Assembly (NCBI GenBank): GCA_015039365.1 | Contig: WION01000234.1 | Coordinates: 19,271-83,270, forward strand | Source of the DNA: Amanita rubescens | Taxonomy: Eukaryota; Basidiomycota; Agaricomycetes; Agaricales; Amanitaceae | Direction of reading: 5' to 3' | Length of the DNA stretch: 64,000 bases | Shown: positions 44,812 to 55,197 of the stretch, piece after piece | Layout: every line of letters begins with the position of its first letter | Position numbering within the stretch: the stretch's first letter is position 1 | The notes under the pieces: generated by a model | Told to the model about the DNA's origin: nothing | The model's database searches: none | Seen by the model: only the letters and a program-made list of their open reading frames with translations | Translations under genes and position numbers: made by a program

Positions 44812-47800
44812 GTAATGTGACCATATCTTGATAACCAGGGTGCAGAAATTCAGCAGTAATTTCAGTCTTCAGCTTCTGAGCATAGCAGTTTTGCTGGTAT
44901 TGATACAAGGCTTGTGTAACAGATGGCAGAAATGCTCTGTTGATCCAAAAGGATAGCTTGGCAATGACAATAATTGCTTCAAAGTTTGAGCATAAATACA
45001 GTAAATGAAAAGGAATAATTTACAAACTAAGATCTGGCAACCAGTAGGCTTGTTGCAATGGTATCAGTTGCATATCATTCAGAAAGGAAAGAATCAAATA
45101 CCATGATGGCAAAGTGCCGTTTCCTGTCTCCAAACATGGAGAAAAGTTCATCCTAGTTAGTGTGAGATTAGTGTGACAGTAAAACACCCAATGTATCATC
45201 AAACCTACACACTAGCATGCAAACTAATGTGAAAATCAATGCCTCATTAACCACCACCACTTACCTAGAAGTAATATAAATGACAACAAATTATCACATG
45301 AGGTGGAAGTGGGTGGGCTGAAGTGAAATCTTACAATCTATGATGATAATAATGTAAAAGGAAGACATGGAAAAGATATGGCAATATGCTCACTTTCTGA
45401 TATATGTAAGATTGTGATGAGGACTCCCTTTCACAAAATGTGCAACATCACTCACTTCCTGTTGGTCATAGGAAAAGCTGTGATGGGACTCCCTTTCACA
45501 AAATGTGCAACATCACTCACTTCCTGTCAGTGATAGGAAAATACATATGTGATGAGTCTGCACTTTCACAAAATGTGCAATGTCACTCACAAGCTGTTGG
45601 TCATAGGAAAAGATGTCATGAGAGTCATGAGACTGCCTTTCATATAATGTGCAATGTCACTCACTCCCTGTTGGTCATAGGAAAAATTTGATGAGACTGG
45701 CTTTCATAAATGTGCTGGTCACTCACAAGCTATTGGTCATAGGAAAAAGTTTGAATGAGACTGGCTGTCACACAATGTACATTGAATGTCACTGACTCGC
45801 TGATGGTCATAGGAATTGAAAGGATGTCATGAAACTGGCTTTCACAAAATGTGCAATGTCACTCACAAACTGTTGGTCACAGGAAAAGGATGTGATGGGT
45901 CTACCTTTCACAAAATGTGCAATGTCACTCACTCCCTGTTGGTAATAGGAAAAGATCTGATGAGACTAGGCTTCACAAACTGTGCAATGTCACTGACTCA
46001 CTGTTGATCATAGGAAAAGAGTCTGCCTTTCACACAAATGTGCTAATATTACTCACAACCTCCAAGTTGGTAGGAAAGGATGTGATGAGCCCATTGCCTT
46101 TCATAAGATGTCCAATGTCACTCACAAACTGTTAGGTCATAGGAAAAGATGTGATGAGACTGCCTTTCACATAGTATGCAATCACTCACTCCCTGTTGGT
46201 CCGATGTGATGACTGCTTTTCATAAAATGTGCAATACAACTCACCCCCTGTTCAACGGCCATAGGAAAAGATGTGATGATATGTACTGCCTTTCACAAAA
46301 TGTACAACAGCACTCACTCCCTGTTGGTCATAGTAGGAAAAGATGTGATGAGATTGTCTTTCACAAAGTATACAATTTCACTCACTCCCTGTTGATCATA
46401 GAAAAGATGTGATTAGACTGCATCCACAAAAATCTTCAATGTTGTCACTCACATCCTGTCAGGAATAGGGAAAAATACTTAGAGTAGTTTTCTAGAAATA
46501 TTTGCAATGTTACTCACATACTGTAGGTCACAGGAAGTTTTTTGAAAAGATCATCTTTGAGATCAAGCTGGCATGACACCGACCTTCTATAGGAAAAGAT
46601 GTGATTTCACTGCTTAGTACTCACAATATCACTCACAATCTGTAGAACATGAGAATGTCTCCAGAGTGTCTTGCAGCAGAGCAGCTAGCAACACTCACTT
46701 CCTTTAAGAATTAAATTAGCATAATGAGTTGGGAATACAGAAAACAATGGCACTGACTCTCTTTTGCCATAGTATTTCATATGATGAATTCAAATCTCAC
46801 AAAAGTATCACATACATCCTGTTTGTGTTGCAATAGCTTGTCAAGAGAAATTGGAAGGGGGAGATATTGATATTTACTGTCTGTTGTTTTGGGACAAGAT
46901 GTAATGTTTATAATCAGACAGAGGGAAATGTCACTTACTTCCTGTTATTAATACAATGAAGTTTGCTGAGCATTGATTTCAAATAACAGTAAGTCACCCA
47001 ACTTTCTATTGTTCATTGAATTATGTAGAACTTGGGCAACATCAATGTTGCTTACTTTCTTTAAGCAGGTCAGATGTGGTGTGAGGCAGTGTTGTGTTAC
47101 TCACTCCCTGTCCATGAAGGATTGACAAGTCTGCTTACAAAGATGGAGTAACTTACTTGCTGTTGGTCACCATAGGATCATTTACCAAAAATCAAAATTG
47201 GGTCATGTCACTCACTTCCTGTAGAGTATTGGAGATAAGACTGCTGATGGTGAAAGGACACATTGCTCACAAACTGTTGTCATGAGAAAATATATCAGAT
47301 CTATGCCAGTTCAATGCCACTCACCCACTGATATTAATGTCATCAGATCCTGCCAGCAAGAATATGGTGACAACTAACCTCTGTTTCACTTAGTTGTTGA
47401 TTAGACATCTGAGGTATGACTGGTTTTTTTTTTCATTTGAAGGCAGTGGAGTGTTACTTACCTCCTGATGAACTTTTTGCAAGTCTTTGTCATTCCATAT
47501 GAAGGCCACCTACCTCCCTGTCAACCTATTGACATTATAACTTTTCCTATACTAATGTGCAGTTTGACCAAAATGCATACCCAGAAATGTGGAAATTTTG
47601 AAAAAACTATGATGATGACATGATCCCATGTCAAATGTTGATGTTTCAGAACATGTCTGAACATTGTCAATGTTAGTAAGTGACATTGTGAATTTGACCC
47701 TCACCGAAGTGCAGATTTAACACAAAGGTCAAGATTATTCATCTGTGTTGAAATAAACAGCTGGTGCATGCTATCACTATCTATGACATCAGCAGTTGTC

Positions 47801-48890
47801 TGAGTCAATTCAGCACAATCATTCTCTGGTAAATCCAGATCTATAAAAGAACATCACTCCCATTTTCAAGAAGAAATACTCATCATTCTCACCTTCAAAC
47901 CGCACAAATGCCTTGGGAGGATAGTTCACTTCCAAAACTTTAGGAAGATAAACTTGCTGAAAAGTGATTTCAGCAATGTTCCTGGCTCTCTCCCACTTAT
48001 CTTCATCATTCAGTTTGTATCAGTCAAGTTGACAAATGCACTTGCTATTTGACCATCAAATTTGGTGAATATAACCACCAAAGGAACTAGTAAAGGAAAT
48101 ATTTACTAGTCAGTACTAGTAATTTGTGGGAAGTAGGCCAATGGAAAGGAGGTACAATAGTTAATCTCAACCAGCAAGTACAACAAGATGAGATATGAAT
48201 TCATTAGGACTTGCCTCTGCCTGTCCCTTTATTGAAGAATTCAAGTTCAGCAGGTAGAATGGGACGAGGGTCATCCATGGGTATACAGTACCTAGAGGAA
48301 GCAGGTCAGCCAGTATTGTAATGGGCATAAAGCAAGATACCAAATTGCATGCAGCTGGTTTTTCAGCTCAGTTTCTGCAGACTTCTTTTCAATGAACTTC
48401 CAAGTAATCCCCAATTCCTCAGTTGAACCAGATTCAAAACCCAGAGAGTCATGGAAGATAAAGTTACTTCCAGGGTATGTAATTTGATGCTCAATATCAT
48501 GTTTGCCTCTCTGTTATCACTGCATGTAAATGGGTACATCTACACATTGGTCTGAGTCACCTCAAGTGATGGCATGATTTGAATCTGTTGTCCAAGCTGA
48601 TTACCTGCAAGAAGCTCAACAGCCAAAGGAAGCACAAAACTCAGACCAACTTACTACCATAATATATGATGGGCCTTGTCCCCCTTGCTACACCACAAAC
48701 CTTCTCAAGGATAGTTGTCTTGCCTGCATTAGCCCTCCCCATGACAAGAATGCGAAAGTGTGGGCATAGATAGTGCTCCCTGAGCATTTGAACATATGTC
48801 TCATCCACATCTGATGGTATATGTCAAGGATCAGCCATGCTGAGAAACATAAATTGGCCTACCCGCACTAGAAGTTGCAGTTGCCATCAT
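44812..48890 (-). CDS. GTPase gene with embedded micro-exon/intron array (possibly pseudogene)
   Basis: On the minus strand, starting MMATATSSAD, spliced exons encode VDETYVQMLREHYLCPHFR and the G1 loop LVMGRANAGKTTILEK, then EVTQTN, EHQITYPGSNFIFHDSLGFE with the G3 Asp-x-x-Gly, AIW/YCIPMDDPRPILPAELEF, a GC-AG intron, and VPLVVIFTKFDGQI with the G4-like TKFD. KWERARNIAEITFQQVYLPK, ENDCAELTQTTADVIDSDSM and STQMNNLDLCVKSALR follow. This is a P-loop GTPase family expanded in Agaricomycetes. A one-base frame slip near 48020-48030 needs checking. After a 26-nt exon at 47581-47606 come about 36 intron-like repeat units, then coding resumes on the same strand: a possible exon at about 45155-45105 (FSMFGDRKRHFAIM) and a clear one at about 45000-44812 (KLSFWINRAFLPSVTQALYQ; HPGYQDMVTLLYRQ). 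End and overall frame are unresolved. Confidence 0.6.
45335..47580 (-). repeat. Tandem array of about 36 intron-like units separated by 3-nt micro-exons
   Basis: Read on the minus strand, each unit of about 57-90 bp starts with a splice donor (mostly GTGAGT or GTAAGT) and ends in an acceptor AG, often ACCAACAG. The next donor follows after exactly three bases (GGA, GAA, TTT, CTT, CAA, GAT, TGG and others). Two spacers differ (4 nt at 47514-47517, 2 nt near 47379). Units at 45390-46500 are similar to each other (shared TGACATTGCACATTTTGTG and CATCTTTTCCTATGACC); those at 46500-47580 have lost most similarity but keep donor, acceptor and 3-nt spacing. The array lies between coding exons of the GTPase gene on the same strand. 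Confidence 0.8.
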
Positions 48891-49533
48891 AATTGATGTT
48901 GTGTTAGATGGGTGTGTGAATCAAGAACTTGAAGCTGTGTGTAGGACTTGACAGAGGTAAGGAATCCCGAACTGGGCCTGGATTAAGAGGTCAGCACGGC
49001 CGGGCCCTGACTCGAAGTTCAATGACTCGGATGTGGTCCTGACCTGGTATATGAAATTGCGCGAGTCGAGATCAAAGAGATGGTGGTGCGACAGATAACC
49101 GTGCGACAAGCGACGGCTAGTTAGATTTGGTCAACCTGACTTGAGAGCGCACACGATACAGCTAAGATGCGAGCGTACTGTGTGGCACAGCGCGCACGGC
49201 GGGTACGAGCAAAATCCGTGCAAAGGGTCGAGAGCACGCAGAACTATCGAAATCGAATGGTGCGTCTAGTCAAAGAGCCGAGAGCGTGCAGGACCATAAG
49301 GCTGTACTGACCCCCAGGAACCAGGGGTGGAGTTATACATATTTGGATAACTTCTCCCGGTCCCGGCATCTCACTGGCGCCTCACACCGTCTTCCTTCCA
49401 TTCTAGCTCTTGCTCGAAACTGCGGATTCTCAGGCCTGTGATACAAGCAATAAGGACGGGCGCTCCCTTACGAAGGTTCGCTGATCTGCTTCCACACTGG
49501 GCTACAAATTGACCACGCTGTCCAACCACCATC
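48891..49533. other. Spacer upstream of GTPase gene
   Basis: Base composition changes sharply from AT-rich to GC-balanced near 48930. No gene recognised. The stretch 49260-49350 is related to 50990-51110. Confidence 0.45.
49305..49350 (+). repeat. Dispersed repeat, copy 1
   Basis: Words CCAGGAACCAG and CATATTTGGATAACTTCTCC, followed by CCCGG-rich sequence, recur in the same order at 51040-51125, and AGAGCGxGCAGGACCA precedes both. Confidence 0.6.
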
Positions 49534-49985
49534 ATGCTTCTGTCCGCGTCCGATCCGCCAATTCATCGCGACTGGTGCCAGATCGTCAACATCTGGCAAT
49601 ATGCGGCAGACAAGGCTAAGCGAGAGATCATGCGTCCCACCATTGACCAGGCAAATGATGAGATATGCTGGTCGTTCAGGCTAGTATACCGTGGCGTAAG
49701 GGTGAAAACGACAGAGACAGACAGAAGGATCCAGCACCTACGAAGGTGCGTGCATCCCTTTCTGTATATACCTTTGACTGATCCCCTTCCGCCGGCCTCA
49801 GATCTTCATCCAGGCTGCCAACACCCTTGATCCACGCCCGGCGCCCATCCACCACCCAAATGCGATCTCAACCTTTATAAACTCCACATCAGTGCCATCT
49901 CCCGATTCGATAAGTCCAGATTACAGCCTATCGACAAACGTCAGGATATCCAAGTTATTTGGAGATTCGCGATGAAAATCTAATT
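49534..49985 (+). CDS. Hypothetical short gene
   Basis: From ATG 49534 the frame encodes a Trp- and Arg-containing stretch (HRDWCQIVNIWQYAADKAKR; DEICWSFRLVYRGVRVK) up to a GTGCGT donor at about 49745. An AG acceptor near 49800 leads to frames with NTLDPRPAPIHHPNAIST and SPDYSLSTNVRISKLF, but the junction phase does not fit cleanly. No family recognised; it could be a relic. Confidence 0.3.
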
Positions 49986-52373
49986 TTACCGAGTCTTGAC
50001 ATAGCCCGGGATTCAAGTTCCGAGACCATTCGTACGTTCATGGCTGTATGAACCTTTTCTTGGAGACAAGAAGCCATATTACAGGTTTCACTGCGCGGCA
50101 GCAGTCTTGCATGGGCCGCGTCCTAGCACACAAATCGTCCACGATAGCTTTTCCACGCCATTCACGTCTCTAACTCGGCTAGTTTTTGCAAATGTGTATG
50201 ATATCTCGATGTTGCTGTCGAGCGACGCTGGCAACACCGATAAGGCAAAGTGTTGAAATCTATTGCACTGCTATCACAGTATCCTTCGTCACCTGTCAAT
50301 GTAAAGACTGGTACCGATCAAGAGCGCTTATATGTGATAGTGATCAGGATGGTCCTCGTGATTATGCATATGGCTATCACTGGCCATTCGATCCCAAGGC
50401 TGGGCCATGCATCCCTCGCATCGCACCATCGTTGCGCGCACATCCGGCAATGATGACGTTGACTGCGTCTTGGCATCACTAAGGATATTCAACTCAAAAC
50501 GCACACTTAGCCCAGGGATGGTGGGCATAGGACCAGCGCGCGACGAAATAGGTCGCATGGCTGTATATTTCCAACTACGGATGTGGTGCTGTGCATGTGC
50601 TAAAAACACGCAGTACGGTACAGATTGCAATAGATGATGGAGGAATGGAGCCAGCTGTACGAAAATATGCAGTGATTGGGTCATAACGAAGAAAATGAAA
50701 AATTAGCAACTGAAGATTCCTCAACGCTGTGCTACGTTTTTCGGCACCGTTGAATATTCCATTCGGCATCCCTAGCTTCTCTGCCTCGTCTGGATCAGGA
50801 ATAGGAACCCCGATAGACGAAAAGGGGCTACCTTTGGTAGGCAAGGTGAGGTCGTTTCTTCGCTAGCACGCCTACTACCAGGGGGGGCAGTAGTCCGACC
50901 ATAAGGCACCTACTCAGACTCTACACAGTCGCAATCTCGTCGGCGTAAGAGTCTCCTCGCCTGAGGATGTGTACTGTATGGCACGGGGACCGGGGTGCGT
51001 CAAGAGCGCGCAGGACCAATGATCAGTTGACTGACGCCTAGGAACCAGATTGATCATCTTGGCAGGCCCATTGACAACATATTTGGATAATTTCTCCATT
51101 GAGTCAGCAACGTTGGTACTCCCCGGCCCGGAATCTTAGGCAAGGCGGTGTAGGTGCTATGCGTATGAGAGTCCTCGAGATGCCAAGCTGGGCACGTCCA
51201 TTCCGCTCCTACACACGCAAGACGCGCTCAGGTCGCGATCGCTAGCTTTATCACGCCTAGTCTAGGCCAGATGATCAACTCGCTTCAGCGAGGCTGGCAA
51301 AACGTCCCTATCACTGTCACCTACTGACGTCACTTCCTGTTCATTCCATTCTGTTTATCCACCGCCTGTCCCTTCTTTTCCTGTCGTGTACAGTCACAAG
51401 GAAAGAGTAAAAGAAAACTCGGACGAAGTTGACGTCAGGACTCAGCCTTAGTCCACGACAAATTGCTGGTCCTCTCACTCTCAGGTTCTCGTGCTCTATC
51501 TAGTGAGTCGTTCATTCCTTCTTTATAACGGATGTACATCTAATCCACTACCTCAGTGATGCGTACCAGATCACATACCTCTACCACCAACCTCTTCAGC
51601 CCGGCCTACCGATCTTATTCCATGGTTCAAATCGAGGAATAACAGCCCGACGAATACCTCCTTCCTATCGGTCCCATCACTATACCAGAACCCACCCACT
51701 ATTCCCCAATGATATGTTCTGTGTATGCGCAGAACGTCAGGCTGCTACTCCTGCTCCTACCCTCAGCAGGCCCTCTCCCTCAACGCTTCAAGCGCTGTCA
51801 CCAGCAGCATAAGCAGCAATCCAGATGACTTCCTCCACTGTGCTGAGTCTATTGGCGTCAAGGGTTCTTCATCCTCCTTCACCGCGCCCCGGCTAACGAC
51901 GGTGCCCACCCAGACGACATACTCCGTGTGCCCCAGAAGGTAGAGCTGTCGGTTTCAATCCGAAGCTGGAAAAACTACCTTCGTTCAGCGGTAACGCGTT
52001 TGTAGTCGGGTTCGCTCTAGCTCTCGCTGGGAAAGAAGGGAAAGAGGAGTACAGATAGCGGACAGGTCACGCCGCCTTTGGGTTGCTTGTACCTATCGGC
52101 TTCTTCCTCTTCATCATTGACTGCTAGGACAGCGGGAGGCGCTGTGGCGGAGCTTACATGGTTACAGAGACGCAACCTGGTGGATGAAGATCCGTTGGGT
52201 GAACACGAGGGAGAGAGCAGGCGTTGGAGGTAAGCGGTCGGTTGCACGGCTAATGTAGATGAGGCTCGCATCGATCCAAGGCATGATATTTTACGTCAGA
52301 TTTTACAAGCCTGAAATTCCAATATACCACTACGAATGAAAAAATTGTAATCCTTAGAGTTATCCAACACGGA
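49986..52373. other. Gene-poor spacer with degenerate ORFs
   Basis: Several frames on both strands (for example 50328-50684 minus, 50407-50637 plus, 51725-51943 plus) are open but show no consistent protein pattern or splice support. The second copy of the dispersed repeat lies at 51040-51125. Confidence 0.4.
51040..51125 (+). repeat. Dispersed repeat, copy 2
   Basis: Diverged relative of 49305-49350: CTAGGAACCAG, then ACATATTTGGATAATTTCTCC, then CCCGGCCCGG. Confidence 0.6.
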
Positions 52374-53908
52374 CTACATCATCCACTCAACATCGGCGAT
52401 CCCCTGTAATTTATTATTTAGTGTTGTACGGAAAAGGTTTTCACGAGGAAACCTACTTGACCACTTGATATTGTCATCTTCCAAGTCCCAGCTGATATCA
52501 TCGCCTTCGATGTGCCAACAATCATAATACACGAAGTTGAAGTAGACACCATATTTTTCAGATATTTGCTGGAATACATGCGGCAGCGGTGTACGGCTGT
52601 CTGAAGACTACGATTACTTGCTGTAGCTGCTCAACGAAAGGGAGCCGTTCGATAGTGCGGGATGCTAGCATGGCCGTGAACTCCTCGATTGTCGTCAATC
52701 GAGTCATCAGGGGAAACATCGTCAATGACTTAAGTCGGGGTACGAGTGATTGGATATTGGGGCGACATGTCAGATGCTCGTAGTGGAGGTGATAGCGGTG
52801 AGGACTACGACCGGAAACTACGCATAGTTAAGGATTTGATATCTGGTGAGCGCTTCAAGATTGCGGGGAAAGCACCGGTTGGATCAGAGTGCCCGATGTA
52901 CAGGTTTTGGAGGGTGCACTTTGATCTGTCCAAGAACGACGTGCCCATTGGTTCCAATCCAAAGAGCGACATGCTATCATCTATATATAGCTGTTCAAGT
53001 GAAGGACATTGGAGAACCGATAAGATCATAGGCTCCAGAGTTCGCAAAACTCTTAGACGCGGAAACGTTGAGATCGTCAATTTGTTATAATCCTTTAAAG
53101 TTCCTTCAAGTACGGGTATAACCAACTTCTCCAAATTGCGCAATGTGGGGATAATTTCGAGAAACCAGGGCTCGAAAGTACCCGTGAGCACGAGGGTGGT
53201 TACATTTGACCAGTCAAATTGCCATTCCTGGACGGCATTCGATTTGACATACGTCAAATTGGGCACAATCTTGAAACAGTCCTGGTCCAAAAAGTTTTGC
53301 GAATTTGGAGGACTTGTGTGCCAAACCTTCAGCTCAAGGGAACGCAGGTGAGGAAGACGGTCCTTTACAGGGGAGAGAATTGAACCGCCCCATTCTTGGA
53401 GAGCCGAGATTGAGACGTCCAACCATCGCGCCGATTCTGGGATAAACACCTGGAGAATATCCGTTTCGAACGCAACCTGTATGTTGAAAGAAAACAGTTG
53501 CCCTCGATTACACTCCAGGAAAACCTTGGCCATAGCAACGATATCATTAACTGATGTGTCATATAATTTCCAGTCCTTGAATAGGTGGAACGTGCTCCAG
53601 AATTCGGTACTCATCGATCGAAACACTGTCCGCCACGCAGAGCAGATGTGACCCAGACACCACGGAAAGTTGATAGAATGACCGTTGGTGAATATGTGCA
53701 ACGGGCATGAGAAATACTTGAAAATTTCTTGGATAATATCCATGGGCGCGGACTGCCATGCTGCGATAGCACTAGTGTCTGAAGAACCTCCAAGTCTATT
53801 GTGAGTTATCAGACCATGAAAATGAAGAAGTGCTACACTCACACTCATGATGTCACAGAAAAGGGTCACGTTCAATGGTGGCTTCAGTCCCGCAGTCGTC
53901 CGTGTCAA
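52374..53908 (-). pseudogene. F-box/LRR-type gene, apparently frameshifted at the 3' end
   Basis: The minus frame from 53908 encodes an F-box of the Agaricales type (APMDIIQEIFKYFSCPLHIF; PWCLGHICSAWRTVFRSMST) followed by LRR-like segments (LRSLELKVWHTSPP; VTTLVLTGTFEPWFLEIIP; LRNLEKLVIPVLEG). A GTGAGT...AATAG intron near 53850 probably splits the N-terminus. The frame stops at SFRS near 52805. Coding clearly continues in the next frame (HRYHLHYEHLTCRPNIQSLV; IERLPFVEQLQQVIVV), and after about 52610 in a third frame (PLPHVFQQISEKYGVYFNFV; DDISWDLEDDNIKWS) to a stop at 52374. No intron explains the two shifts, so it is a probable pseudogene, or two sequencing indels. Confidence 0.7.
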
Positions 53909-53999
53909 TCATTGAAATATTGAACATAGGAACGTGGCCCTGAGAAGCTCGTTGAACGTGAACACGTAAGGCCCGCTGTTTCCGTCGCTCGTGGCTCTG

Positions 54000-54605
54000 A
54001 CTGTTGGAGTCGTAGTACGCAGACAAGTACGTATTTACTTGCTGTATGCGCGTTCGTTAGCTGACGCTCTTCGAGATGTAACCGCCTTCGCCTGTATCGC
54101 ACCGCACTACGTGAAGACTTTTAAAAAAACAGGCAAACGAAGAAAGCGAAAACAGGGAACGAGCCAGACCAAGCGAAAGTCGACGGCTCCCAGTCTTCTC
54201 GAGCTCAGCTACTCGCTCTCTACTGGGATGCCTCTCTTCAGCTTCCATCTTTAACGTCTGCGTCCTCGCCTCAAAGCCTTCATCCTCTCGGAGCTATACG
54301 ACGACGTTTATCCCCCAGGTGGAGATGGTTCATCGTGCCAGAGTCTTGAACTTCTGGGCTTTCTATGCTGAGTAAAGGGAAGGGTACAAGGCAGCGGAGA
54401 AGTTTCAGAAACCTCACTCGGTCGAACTCCCCTCTATTCAAGGGCGAAAAAGAGGAGGAGTCTGCGCGGGTATTCTGTTTTCCTCCCTGACACTCGACCT
54501 AGAGTCAGTGTTAAATCGTGTTTGCATTGCCCAACGCGGATGCTACCTTTCTGGAGAACTTGAAGAACGGGCGGGTGGTCGTCAAAACCGGTCGGACGGT
54601 GGTGG
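54000..54605 (+). pseudogene. Heavily decayed TRL1 copy (kinase to phosphodiesterase region)
   Basis: Colinear with TRL1 from about 40790 to 41540. GCAGACAAGTACGTA includes the donor of the third TRL1 intron. Then come CACCGCACTACGTGAAGA (versus CACCGTTCTACGCGAAGA), a poly-A Lys-rich stretch, CAGGGAACGA, CTCTCTACTGGGATGCC (versus CTTCACTGGGATTCC), AGCTATACGACGACG, ACAAGGCAGCGGAGAAG and GAACTTGAAGAACGGGCGG. Many indels and stops occur, and the intron is retained, so it is a genomic duplicate rather than a retrocopy. It is far more diverged than the fragment at 43.7 kb. Confidence 0.75.
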
Positions 54606-55197
54606 CATCTCCTTCTGTGAAGGGATCCTCGAAGTAACAGATGGCTTCAAGTTTGGCAAAGGCATTGGGAGATGGATTGAAACTCGCTGAGGTACATCAT
54701 TATTTGAGATCTCTTTTAGACGGGAACTGACGTGGAGCACTATAGAACGCATACAATCCTTCACGCAGCACTACTACCCTCTCATCAACTCGTTGCGTAT
54801 GCCTACCTACGGCGTTCTTCTGACAACTTTTCCTTCAAGTTTCTGTCCCACGCTCATCGAGTAGTCCACGCAAAAATATACATTTCTGGCGTAACCCTAC
54901 TTAGTACTCATCTTCCGGACCTTGATCCATTCCGATGCTTCTCTTAGCTCCTGTTGGCCACTATATATTACGGTAGCAGCAAACAATGATAAAAGTCTCC
55001 AACCCTTGCACATGAGCGACCGAGGCGAAAACTTCCAATCCTGATCGATCCTCATTCTCATTGACATTCAATGTCAGATTGAATGCTAATTAGTTCCTCA
55101 GTCCTTGTGTATCAATTACAAGACATGCCTCCTGCTGCTACGAGAGCAATATATAGTTAACTTTCAGAATGAAGGGTATATGTGCTCTAAGTGATTA
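54606..55197. other. Spacer between TRL1 relic and G-alpha gene
   Basis: No gene, RNA or repeat recognised. Confidence 0.5.

Noticed and set aside
45440..46412. Plus-strand ORFs reading repeated LLVIGK-like peptides
   Set aside because: They arise from the tandem units read on the wrong strand; stops and frame changes interrupt them, while the minus strand has ordered splice signals.
45335..47580. CRISPR-like array
   Set aside because: Units are diverged head-to-tail repeats without constant repeat and unique spacer alternation, in a fungal nuclear genome.
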